From contig JBPOIK010000117.1 of NCBI GenBank assembly GCA_052034525.1, positions 1 to 64,000 of the forward strand: 64,000 nucleotides of DNA. Direction: 5' to 3'. Shown piece by piece: positions 52,101 through 59,570 of the stretch. Position 1 is the stretch's first letter. Each line of letters starts with the position of its first letter. Under the pieces are notes generated by a model. It saw only the letters and a program-made list of their open reading frames with translations, ran no database searches and was not told the origin of the DNA. The stretch comes from JAFGJQ01 sp052034525. GTDB taxonomy: Bacteria > Planctomycetota > Phycisphaerae > UBA1845. The translations under genes were made by a program, and so were the position numbers.

Positions 52101-53927
52101 CAGACCGGACGGGGCGAACGCGGCCTCCAGATGCTGCAGGACCTGGTGGATCGCACGGAGAACCCCGCGGAAAAGGCGTCCAACCAGTTGCGCATCGGAT
52201 CGTATCTGTTCAACCTGGGAGACCGGGCCCGGGCGGACGCCGCCATGCTCGCCGCCGCCGACATCCAGGCCAACCAGGCCGTCTGCGGCTCCCTCGGCGA
52301 GTACTTCCTCAAAACCGGCCGCGTGGACAAATCCATCGAATGGTATGAGAAGGCCCTCGCTCTGGCCGAGAGCGACAACTCCCCGCAGGCATCACTCCTC
52401 CATCGAATCATCGTGGAGTGCTACCTGCGTACCGGCAACAAGGAGGAGGCACGCCGCCGATTCGACCGTTTCGCGACCCGCTACCCGGAGGACGTGGACG
52501 GCCTGCCTCTGCGGGCCGAGCTGGAATCCGCGTTCGGCGATCCTGCACAGGCCGTGGAGACGCTCGCCCGATACCTGGAGCAGCGGCCAGGTGACCCGCG
52601 TGCCCTCTTCCGTCGGGCGCAGTTGTACAGTGCCATGGGCCAGTGGCAGCGGACCTGCGCCGACCTGGAGCAGTTACGGGCCGCCGTGCCCGACGCCGAA
52701 AACTATCACCCCCGCATTCTGCTGGCCCGCGCGTATGAAATGACGGGCCGGCGGGATCTGGCGGAAGCGGAACTGAAATCCGTGCTGGAGCGCGAGCCCC
52801 GGGCGGCCAACGTGGCCATCCAGCTCGTCAACTTCTATGAGAAATACAACCGCCTGGCGGACGCCGAGAAGGTGATCACCGCACAGCTCGCGGTATCTCC
52901 CAACGACGCACGCTGGCTGTACCAGGCGGGGCGCCTGGCGGAAAAACAACAGGAGGTGGACAAGGCCATCCGCCTGTTCACCCAGGCGTGCGAGAAGTCT
53001 GAATACGATCCGACGCTGGTGGTCGCGCTGATGGATGCCTTCATCCAGCTCCGAAAACCGGCGGACGGCATTTCCTTCTATGAGAATCAACTGCCGCCGC
53101 CGCGCCGCAATGCGATGATCATGTCGCATTACGCCGTCATGCTGGCGCAGAACGGGCAGAAGGATCTGGCCGTTCGGACCTTCTGCCTGGCCGTGGAAAA
53201 AACGGGCTCCTGGGCGATTTCGGAATTGTCACCGATCGCCAACGACGCCGCGTCCGCGCTGACGGCGGCAGGCGCCGTGGACGCCTTCGCGGGCGAGATT
53301 CCCGATCAGCGTCTCCAACGACCAGCGCAGATTCTTCACTCGCTGCTGCTGGCCGGCGTGAATCGCCCGGCGGAGGCCATTGCCGCCACCGAGTCTCTGA
53401 TCGCCACCAGCGGGTCCGAGACGGAACGAGGCATGTTCATGGTCCAGGTTGCCATGCTTCACGAAACGGTCAAGGACTATGAAGCGGCCCGCAAGCGCTA
53501 TGAAGAGGCCCTCGCCATCCTGCCGGACGACTACGTCGCGCTGAACAACCTGGCGTATCTGCTGATGGAGCAACTCCACCTGCCGCAACAGGCGCTGCCC
53601 TATGCCCGACGGGCGGTCGAGGTGTGCCCTTCGACGGGCAAGCCCGCCGCGCTCGACACGCTGGGGTGGGTCCAAGCCGGCCTGGGCAATCTGGACGACG
53701 CCATCGGCTCACTGACGGACGCCGTGCAGCGTGACGACCAATACGTCCCCGCCCGCGTGCATCTGGGCGAGGTGTACCGCCGCAAGGGCAACTTCGAGGC
53801 CGCCATCGACACCCTCGTCCTGGCGAAAAAGCTGATCGAAGACAGCCGCTACGCCCCGGACCAGGCCTTGCTGCCGGACCTGGAGGAAAGCCTGCGCAAA
53901 GCGCAAGCGGCCGACGCCAGTCCGTGA
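49164..53927 (+). CDS. Giant membrane-anchored TPR protein
   Basis: A 1587-residue protein with a basic N-terminus, one membrane helix (about 11-31) and then a long alpha-helical region dominated by tetratricopeptide repeats up to the C-terminus (for example AARKFYIRAYNTRREPIYLV, AIQMLREKIQADPQTEDYPA, AEIAFRQATQINPREGRAWK, AARKRYEEALAILPDDYVAL). TPR arrays are scaffolds for protein complexes; in exosortase and exopolysaccharide loci such proteins (PrsT-type) accompany EpsI and secretion parts. The context with the EpsI-like gene supports such a role. The start is the ATG with GGAACGGA upstream. Confidence 0.88.
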   Translation: MAKRKRLNKNLIVALTGVGFLVMTAAGVALVYSLQETNPLQFAKQADLAAEKGDWDAARKFYIRAYNTRREPIYLVRVGECFQEVGDDQRARGSWNEAVTQDVNLVEGWQKLVEWLIPYASVPGVDPGWLLELKQKAEGLLNALAARDGQETMAGLAEGATQATQPAVEGAHDAARALGTYALGVSLIELARQQQTEGDAVLGRQYLEESVSLDPSSVQSTSRLAQSLLEAGDVAGAETLFKNLCNVNSSPGMAAVESSIAYAMFLLNPPKSDSEQARAVLERAVELAGNDPEAQATSLTALGTLSYVDWERSLSDSSGPEDTQSVARAKELYEKAIAAYPDAFEPYIRLVGIYVRESNRADARQETETVRQKLQEAIQLNQKRLDRDIIRIGRKGSTQKAMRYRLLLQAAELYVDLARRLDATSLERQDLLDRARDRVMEAENEISGQSSTLEARATIAIAENNLREACRLTEEVDTQVGPRFTWQHKLRLARLRSQMGELGSARKAIEEALARPDVVRTAPAGLWTTYAQILTRLQDWPAAEAAAREALRRDANDILAMNLRANALNELGRKDEAEDLMQTVEKEGGAKIGEQIQDRQFRRQVQEAVLNERWDDAIQMLREKIQADPQTEDYPAALAGILRDRGRKDEAIAVLEEALIANPDSLNLHAVLDGFDESKTPEQRRADMEARVLERVQKEVTDPFDRNLELGRFYLTLNDLRKAEPHLLEAQQQFLAKATPSARATAPGILEVVLLYRLEIAFEENDLARAEQIVGTAIDQNVDLMQGRTFLGRLYLRKAEMLRDERKTDDARQLFEQAAQEFKAALETMPNNSELQLYYGECCLRLDRVSEAEIAFRQATQINPREGRAWKGLAVIAQSRGDETAFIEYVEKCRNLLPRDATVQGWATLLRERDDPAQGIARREETRRKTPDDSQNLVRLAGLYAQQGNREKAEEIFEEALRLPNVDAGGIQTAAIFFAQTGRGERGLQMLQDLVDRTENPAEKASNQLRIGSYLFNLGDRARADAAMLAAADIQANQAVCGSLGEYFLKTGRVDKSIEWYEKALALAESDNSPQASLLHRIIVECYLRTGNKEEARRRFDRFATRYPEDVDGLPLRAELESAFGDPAQAVETLARYLEQRPGDPRALFRRAQLYSAMGQWQRTCADLEQLRAAVPDAENYHPRILLARAYEMTGRRDLAEAELKSVLEREPRAANVAIQLVNFYEKYNRLADAEKVITAQLAVSPNDARWLYQAGRLAEKQQEVDKAIRLFTQACEKSEYDPTLVVALMDAFIQLRKPADGISFYENQLPPPRRNAMIMSHYAVMLAQNGQKDLAVRTFCLAVEKTGSWAISELSPIANDAASALTAAGAVDAFAGEIPDQRLQRPAQILHSLLLAGVNRPAEAIAATESLIATSGSETERGMFMVQVAMLHETVKDYEAARKRYEEALAILPDDYVALNNLAYLLMEQLHLPQQALPYARRAVEVCPSTGKPAALDTLGWVQAGLGNLDDAIGSLTDAVQRDDQYVPARVHLGEVYRRKGNFEAAIDTLVLAKKLIEDSRYAPDQALLPDLEESLRKAQAADASP

Positions 53928-54041
53928 ACTCGGGCCGTCGGCTGCCCGAGCGACATTCGACGGAGACAACCGGGCCGGCCCGGCGGCGCGGAGCGGAGAT
54001 TCCGCCTTCGTCCGGCCGTCGGCGGAACGCGCCGGACTCGC

Positions 54042-54047
54042 TACAAT
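54042..54047 (+). promoter_or_regulatory. -10 box TACAAT of the CNNM pair
   Basis: TACAAT ends 7 nt before the ATG at 54055; no good -35. Predicts a leaderless mRNA for the two CNNM genes. Confidence 0.5.
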
Positions 54048-54054
54048 CTCCCAC

Positions 54055-55302
54055 ATGATCTGGGGCCTTCTGGTGGTGCTGCTGGCCTGCTCGGCCGCCA
54101 TTTCCGGATCGGAAACGGCGTTATTCGGGCTTTCCCGACAGGATCTGCACGCGTTTGCGACCTCGGCCAGCCGTTTGCGACGGACGGCCGCCTCGCTCAT
54201 GCACCATCCTCACCATCTTCTGCTCACCATTCTGATCGCGAACACCGCGGTCAATATCGGGATATTCGCCGTCTCGTTCCGGATGGCGGAAGACCTCGGA
54301 CGCTCGTCTCCGCTTCAGGCCTCAATGGTCGGCGTGGGAGCGCTGGTGGCGGTCATCCTGATGGGCGAGATTCTGCCCAAATCCGTGGCCCTGGCCCACC
54401 CGCGGGGCCTGGCGCCGCTGGCCGCCCCGGGCATCCAGGTCTTGCAGTTCGCGCTCTCTCCCGTGCGATGGCTGCTGGCCGTGGCCCTGGTGGAGCCGGC
54501 CACACGGCTGCTGCTGCCTCCCGCGGCCCGCGCTCCGGCGGTCTCCACGGAGGAACTGCGGGACATGATTGAGCGCTCGACCGGGCACCAGGTGATCAAC
54601 TCGCTGGAGAGTGACATGCTTCAGGCGGTGGTGGGGCTGGCGGACGTGAACGTCCGCTCGGTGCTCGTGCCGCGCGTGGACATGATCGCCGTGTCCTTGC
54701 GGGACGCCCACGAGGTGATTCGGAGCCGATTCGAGCAGTGCGGCAAAACGAAGCTTCCGGTCTTTGGCCGCGATCTGGACGACATGCGGGGGCTGTTGTA
54801 TGCCCGCGACTTCCATTTGAACCCCGGCCGGAACGTGGAACAGTTGCTTCGTCCGGTCACCTTCGTACCGGAGCAGGCCGATCTGATTCAGGTCATCCGC
54901 CATTTCCGTCGGACGCACACCCAGTTGGCGATCGTGGTGGACGAATACGGCGGGGTCGCCGGCCTGGTCACCCTGGAAGACGTGCTGGAGGAGATCGTCG
55001 GGGACCTGCGCGGGCCGGCCGAGGAGGACCAACCGCTTGCCCAGTTCCTCGACGACAACACGTACCGTCTCTCCGGACAGCTTGGCGTTCGGGACTGGGC
55101 CTCACTGTTCGGCATCACGACCATCGACGCCGACGTGGACACGCTGGGGGGGTTGATCACGGCTCGTCTGGGCCGGATTCCCCGTGTCGGAGACACCGTG
55201 CAGACCGGCAACCTGTCGCTGACGGTGGAATCGCTCCACGGACGGCGCGTGGGGACTCTCATTCTGCGCCGCTCGCCCGGAGATGCGGAGGTCTCGCCAT
55301 GA
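54055..55302 (+). CDS. CNNM/CorC-type membrane protein with CBS pair and CorC_HlyC domain
   Basis: A 415-residue hemolysin-C/CorC family protein, thought to act in Mg2+ (or other cation) export. The N-terminal CNNM membrane domain (residues 1-150) has the conserved SGSETALFGLSR and MGEILPKSVALAHP. A linker with STEELRDMIERS leads to two CBS motifs (VRSVLVPRVDMIAV; VVDEYGGVAGLVTLEDVLEEIVGD, the acidic stretch typical of the family) and a C-terminal CorC_HlyC domain ending in VGTLILRRS. The start is set by the adjacent -10. The stop overlaps the next start (ATGA), so both proteins may form a heteromer. Confidence 0.93.
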   Translation: MIWGLLVVLLACSAAISGSETALFGLSRQDLHAFATSASRLRRTAASLMHHPHHLLLTILIANTAVNIGIFAVSFRMAEDLGRSSPLQASMVGVGALVAVILMGEILPKSVALAHPRGLAPLAAPGIQVLQFALSPVRWLLAVALVEPATRLLLPPAARAPAVSTEELRDMIERSTGHQVINSLESDMLQAVVGLADVNVRSVLVPRVDMIAVSLRDAHEVIRSRFEQCGKTKLPVFGRDLDDMRGLLYARDFHLNPGRNVEQLLRPVTFVPEQADLIQVIRHFRRTHTQLAIVVDEYGGVAGLVTLEDVLEEIVGDLRGPAEEDQPLAQFLDDNTYRLSGQLGVRDWASLFGITTIDADVDTLGGLITARLGRIPRVGDTVQTGNLSLTVESLHGRRVGTLILRRSPGDAEVSP

Positions 55303-56291
55303 TCGAGGCCTGGCCGCTTTACGCGTTGTGCGCCTTGGCGGCCCTGCTGGGCTCCGCGCTGGCCGCCGGCATCGAAACGGGGATCTACTGCCTGAATCGC
55401 GTTCGCCTGCATCTTCGCGCCCAGCGGCAGGATCGCATGGCTCGATCCCTGGTCCGCCTGCTGGACGACGAGCAGTCGTCGATCGCCACCGCCCTGGTGG
55501 GCACGAACATCTGCCACTATGCGCTCACGGCGGTGGTCGCGATGTTCGTCGGTCGACAACTCGGGCTGGACGACCGCAGCGCCGAAATCTACACCACGGC
55601 GGTGGTCACGCCGGTGGTTTTTGCGTTCGGAGAGGTGGTGCCCAAAAACGTCTTCCGGATCGCGGCGGACCGATTCATGTATCCGGCCGCTCCGCTGCTG
55701 CTGGCCGCCCGCTACCTTCTGCTGCCTGTGGTCTGGGCCATGCGCCGTCTCACAGCGCTGGTCACGCGGGCCCTGGGGGTCGTGGAGGCCAGTGAGGATT
55801 CACTGTTCGCGGCCCGACGGCGCATGGCCACCGTCCTGCAGGAAGGCCTGCTTCACGCGGGCAGCGATCCGGAACACTTCGGACTGGTGGAGCGTGTGCT
55901 GGGCCTCTCCAGCACGCCGGTCCACGCGGTCATGGTGCCGCGCAATCGCATCGTGGCCGTACGAGCCGACGCCGGCCCGGCCGAGCTGCGGAACCTCGCG
56001 CGACGGACCGCGCACACCCGCCTGCCTGTGTATGAGACGGATCCCCGTCGGATTATCGGGGCGGTGGTCGTGCATAAGGTTCTGGCCGGCCCGCCCCCCC
56101 CCACGCTCCGCGAAGCGATGGAGCCCGTCCTGTTCATTCTCTCCCACGACACCGTGGCGGCCACCATCGTGCGCATGCGGGAACAGCGCAAGACCCTGGC
56201 CCTGGTCGTCAATCGACACGGACTCCTCCTGGGTCTGGTGACCCTGAAAGACCTGATGGAGGAGATCGTCGGCGAACTGACAGAGTGGTGA
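55299..56291 (+). CDS. Second CNNM-type membrane protein with CBS domains, lacking CorC_HlyC
   Basis: A 330-residue paralogue of the preceding protein. It has a CNNM domain (LAAGIETGIYCLNRVRLHL, FGEVVPKNVFRIAADRFMYP) and a CBS pair (VHAVMVPRNRIVAV; VVNRHGLLLGLVTLKDLMEEI) but ends right after the second CBS domain at EIVGELTEW; the CorC_HlyC domain is absent. ATGA overlap with the previous gene indicates coupled translation. Such tandem CNNM genes are known in other bacteria, and one subunit may be regulatory; this is inference. Confidence 0.9.
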   Translation: MIEAWPLYALCALAALLGSALAAGIETGIYCLNRVRLHLRAQRQDRMARSLVRLLDDEQSSIATALVGTNICHYALTAVVAMFVGRQLGLDDRSAEIYTTAVVTPVVFAFGEVVPKNVFRIAADRFMYPAAPLLLAARYLLLPVVWAMRRLTALVTRALGVVEASEDSLFAARRRMATVLQEGLLHAGSDPEHFGLVERVLGLSSTPVHAVMVPRNRIVAVRADAGPAELRNLARRTAHTRLPVYETDPRRIIGAVVVHKVLAGPPPPTLREAMEPVLFILSHDTVAATIVRMREQRKTLALVVNRHGLLLGLVTLKDLMEEIVGELTEW

Positions 56292-56349
56292 CGCTCCCGG
56301 CTCCGGAGAGTCCGGTTCCGATGCGTGGGCAACGTCGCCTGACGACCGA

Positions 56350-58032
56350 TTACTGGGGTCCGCTGCCGGCCAGGGCCGCCTCGAAAAGCACGTAGTCCGC
56401 CAGATCCACGCTCTTGTCGTTGTTCATGTCCGCGCAGTTGCAGTACACGGTGTATGGCATCCCGAAGCACGTCTGGAACGCGGCGAAATCGTCCAGGTCC
56501 ACGTCACCGTCCCGATCCACGTCTCCCGAACTGCATGGCGCACAGGGATCCGGCTCACAGGTGGAAAACGGACCGGCCCAGTCCCCGCCGAAGCTCAGAC
56601 AGTCGACCTCATACTGATCGGGGACGCACATGTCCAACCAGCAGCACGCTCCGAGGGGCTGCGGACACTCCGTGCTGGCGCATTGCGTTCCCGCACCCTG
56701 GAACGCGCCGCCGAGCTGATCGCAGTGCACGCCCACCGTCTCCAGACACGATCCGTCCGGCAGGCAGCAGGCGCCAAGCTCGCAAACCCCTGAGGCACAG
56801 GTGGTCCCGTGGCCGGCGTAATAGCCGTGGATGACATCCTCGCAGACACTCGGGCTCAGGTTGTTCATGCAGCCGCCTATCCCGTTGCAACAGGCCCCCT
56901 TCGGCTGCGGACACGTCACCTGATCGCAGGTCAGACCCTCGTGGAAGATCTCGCCCGGTGCGTTGCACTGCAGTTGATTCACGCCGTTGGTGCAGATGCC
57001 GTCTACGCGACAGCAGGCGCCCGTGGGCAGGTCACAAGGGTTTGGAATGCACGGCACGTTGTCGCCTTTGTAGAGGCCGCCCGCCGCATCGCACTCCGCC
57101 TCAGTTCGGGTAGTGCATTGCCCGGCGGCATCACAGCAGGCGCCCATCGGATCGCAGTCGAACGGCACATAAGTCACGCGGATGTTCCAATCTCCCGTTG
57201 GTCGGAAGGCACCCAGATCCCGGAACCGGTACCAGCCGCCGGGGCATGCCCCGGGACCGCAATTCGGCCGACAATACAGCCAGTTGTTGTCCGCATCGGA
57301 CAGACCGTCCACATCCACTGTCGGGAAGGCGTTCGAATTGGTGGACGGAGGGCAGCACTCCGGCGGCGTCAGCCCGAAGTTGCAGGACGCCGTGGGCGGG
57401 TTGTTGTGCGCATCGATGCGATACCCGACGCTGAACGTGTGCGACCCGTTGTCCGGCACGAAAATCTGTTCCGGATCGGACGGATCGATTGTGATCTTCA
57501 CGTTGACTCCCACCGTGCCCGGATTCATCACGATGTGCGGAAGCAACGAATCATCGGAACTGTAACTGGCAATGAGGGTACCCGTACTCGGCGTGCCCGA
57601 CCAGACCAGAACAGACCACTTCGTTGTGGTCTGCACCGTGGCCTGGTGGGCGAAGACCGCCTCGATTTCCGTCACGTGAACGGGAAACGCGTCGGCATCC
57701 AGTACGAACGAGGCGGCCAGCATCTCACCGGCAACAAAACCGGCCTGCATCTTGTAGGAACCTCCGGTGAAATCCGCGCCCGAGTACGTTCGAGTCATCG
57801 GCGGACAGGCACGCAGCCCCTCTGTCCAGAAATCACCGTCTGTGGCCGAAATGGGCGTGATCACCGCGTTCACTCGAAGGGGAATCGGCGTTAACCGGCT
57901 GCCGCACTCGCTCGCTTCGAGGCCAAACGGATCGTCCGCCCACGCCTCGCCGGCCGACGCCCATCCAGACGCCATCGTCAATACCATAATGACCCCGACG
58001 GTCCGACTGGTCAGCCACATCCTGCGCGTCAT
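56350..58032 (-). CDS. Secreted protein with five 41-residue Cys repeats and a C-terminal dockerin-like domain
   Basis: A 560-residue exported protein (signal peptide about 1-32, ending ASAGEAWA). Residues 33-290 form a beta-rich domain with few cysteines. From 297 to 501 there are five repeats of exactly 41 residues, each starting GACC and holding six or seven cysteines. Residues 503-558 form a type I dockerin-like domain with two Ca-binding loops, GDVDRDGDVDLDDF and CADMNNDKSVDLADY. Such combinations are frequent in planctomycetes and may be surface or extracellular matrix proteins; function unknown. AGAGGA precedes the ATG. Confidence 0.88.
   Translation of the reverse strand: MTRRMWLTSRTVGVIMVLTMASGWASAGEAWADDPFGLEASECGSRLTPIPLRVNAVITPISATDGDFWTEGLRACPPMTRTYSGADFTGGSYKMQAGFVAGEMLAASFVLDADAFPVHVTEIEAVFAHQATVQTTTKWSVLVWSGTPSTGTLIASYSSDDSLLPHIVMNPGTVGVNVKITIDPSDPEQIFVPDNGSHTFSVGYRIDAHNNPPTASCNFGLTPPECCPPSTNSNAFPTVDVDGLSDADNNWLYCRPNCGPGACPGGWYRFRDLGAFRPTGDWNIRVTYVPFDCDPMGACCDAAGQCTTRTEAECDAAGGLYKGDNVPCIPNPCDLPTGACCRVDGICTNGVNQLQCNAPGEIFHEGLTCDQVTCPQPKGACCNGIGGCMNNLSPSVCEDVIHGYYAGHGTTCASGVCELGACCLPDGSCLETVGVHCDQLGGAFQGAGTQCASTECPQPLGACCWLDMCVPDQYEVDCLSFGGDWAGPFSTCEPDPCAPCSSGDVDRDGDVDLDDFAAFQTCFGMPYTVYCNCADMNNDKSVDLADYVLFEAALAGSGPQ
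56530..57144 (-). repeat. Five 123-bp coding repeats (41 residues each)
   Basis: The repeats begin at residues 297, 338, 379, 420 and 461 of the secreted protein. Each begins GACC and keeps cysteines near repeat positions 3, 4, 10, 18, 32 and 37 (third repeat 19, 34 and 39; fifth has 9 in place of 10 and an extra Cys at 40). The period is exact although the sequences are diverged, which suggests old duplications under length constraint. Confidence 0.85.
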
Positions 58033-58117
58033 CTTGCATTCCTCTCTGTTTTCCACACGAAACCCATCCCTGCTGCGAACAGGTATGCCAAACCGGCTGC
58101 CGCTGCACCCCCGTCCT

Positions 58118-58146
58118 ATTCTTACACTCTCGCCTTGTCCGTTCAA
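58118..58146 (-). promoter_or_regulatory. Putative promoter of the Cys-repeat dockerin gene
   Basis: Minus-strand TTGAAC (58146-58141) and TAAGAAT (58124-58118), spacer 16-17 nt, about 85 nt before the start codon. Confidence 0.4.
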
Positions 58147-58246
58147 CTACGAACCTGCAGTGTTGCGAGATTGGGACATAGTGGCGACGACATTAAGTAT
58201 AATAGAATATTCTGAAATGAAGGTGTAAGCGGTACGGAAGGCTGAG
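58147..58246. other. AT-rich convergent/intergenic stretch
   Basis: About 100 nt between the CxxCxxCC gene end and the dockerin promoter. It includes TATAAT (58198-58203, plus strand) and the palindrome AGAATATTCT (58204-58213). It may be an alternative upstream promoter or regulator site for the dockerin gene; no gene is visible. Confidence 0.35.
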
Positions 58247-59524
58247 TCAGGCCGTCTGACAGGGATTCCAATGGCGGATCAAACGGCACACACCTTCCCG
58301 ACCCGACAGGAAATCCAGGCGCAGCCGCTCGCTGGCGATTCCCAGGCCTGGAGACCGGCCAATGACGCCATCCACCAAGGCGAGCCCCTCCATCGCATCT
58401 TGAAACGTCAGACGCTCCGCGCGACGAGCGGCGGCGAGATATCGGGCCAACCAGCCCACAACCGGCACGACCAGCCAAAGGGCACGCAGCCCGTCCAACA
58501 CCGGCCAGCCGTAATACGCCGGGCCGAACTGATACCGGCTGAGCACCCGCATGCGCAGGAACCGCCCGAGCATCGCGGTGATCTGGGGGCCGTCCACATC
58601 CGCCGGGCCGATCGCCTGTACGGCCTCGAAGCAGACGTCGCGTTTCACGCCGGCCACCGGTGGTACCGAACCCCTGCCGCGGCGGAACCGTCCGGCCCAC
58701 CTCACCTGCTCAAGCCGTCGAAGCCAGCGGGTGCGGCGTGAGCGGATATCTTCCAGCGTCACGTGCTCCGTGTACGCAAACACGAGCTGGCGGAACAGTG
58801 CCTGTTGCCGGGGTGTCGGTGGGTCGGGGGAGATGTCCTCCAGCGCGCGGGGCAGGTCCGGCACCAGCAGGCCGACCAGCTCGGCAAACCGGTCGTCACG
58901 GACCGCCACCAGATCCGATTCCCGCAGCGTATCCACCAGCGAAGCCGCCCCCGCGGTGACCTCTGCGAGCGGTCGCGAATCATCGAGCAGCCAGGTGTTC
59001 AGTGCACCGAGCAATGCGTGAAGCTCTTCCGGAGCGGCAGGCCGGGCCCGACGCAGCAGAACCTCTTGGTGGCGAGCCCCTCCACGAGCCGGCATTTCCT
59101 CGCTGAGGGACTGCACGAGGCGCCGATGCGAGGCCATGTCCGCGCCTTGCGATCGGGCCATGGACGGGCAGTCAAATCGCCATGCGGTCAGCCACTGGCC
59201 CTCGGCCTTCACGATAGTGAACGGATATATGCGGCACGAGAAGGGTTTGGCGTCGAAGCCGAGCTCCACGTGGATGCGGCACAGGCCGTCGTCCTGCAGG
59301 AACACGCAACGTCCGTCCGGCCACTTGTTGAGGGCCCACTTGTTACGGACCCGCAGGTACGGAGCGACCCCGAGCCGGCTTTCCCACTGCTGCTCGTCGA
59401 GTCGGCGACGGTCTTCCTCCCGAAGATCACCCACCAGTTCACGGCAGCAGCGCGTGCACGAATGACAGCTCCAGCGCTGATCCGGGATCGAGGGCATCCA
59501 TACAGGCAGGGGTTCCGACTCCAT
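58247..59524 (-). CDS. CxxCxxCC (YkgJ/FliB-like) cysteine-cluster protein
   Basis: A 425-residue protein with the N-terminal Fe-S-type motif CHSCTRCC (Cys20, 23, 26, 27) and further cysteines at 73, 82 and 97 (CVFLQDDGLCRIH, FSCRIYPF), the full YkgJ/FliB signature. The length is like FliB, the flagellin lysine N-methylase, not the short YkgJ proteins. It sits 46 nt after pilT on the same strand, so modification of a pilin or another surface protein is a reasonable but unproven idea. TATAAT 6 nt before the ATG points to a separate leaderless mRNA. The C-terminal half is helical with no known motif. Confidence 0.85.
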   Translation of the reverse strand: MESEPLPVWMPSIPDQRWSCHSCTRCCRELVGDLREEDRRRLDEQQWESRLGVAPYLRVRNKWALNKWPDGRCVFLQDDGLCRIHVELGFDAKPFSCRIYPFTIVKAEGQWLTAWRFDCPSMARSQGADMASHRRLVQSLSEEMPARGGARHQEVLLRRARPAAPEELHALLGALNTWLLDDSRPLAEVTAGAASLVDTLRESDLVAVRDDRFAELVGLLVPDLPRALEDISPDPPTPRQQALFRQLVFAYTEHVTLEDIRSRRTRWLRRLEQVRWAGRFRRGRGSVPPVAGVKRDVCFEAVQAIGPADVDGPQITAMLGRFLRMRVLSRYQFGPAYYGWPVLDGLRALWLVVPVVGWLARYLAAARRAERLTFQDAMEGLALVDGVIGRSPGLGIASERLRLDFLSGREGVCRLIRHWNPCQTA

Positions 59525-59530
59525 GCCCGG

Positions 59531-59536
59531 ATTATA
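59531..59536 (-). promoter_or_regulatory. -10 box TATAAT of the CxxCxxCC gene
   Basis: Perfect TATAAT on the minus strand, 6 nt before the ATG at 59524, within the 46-nt gap after pilT. A weak TGGGCG lies 17 nt further upstream. Predicts a leaderless mRNA. Confidence 0.55.
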
Positions 59537-59570
59537 CGGGTCGCGGGAAGGACCGCCCAGCCGATCGGTT

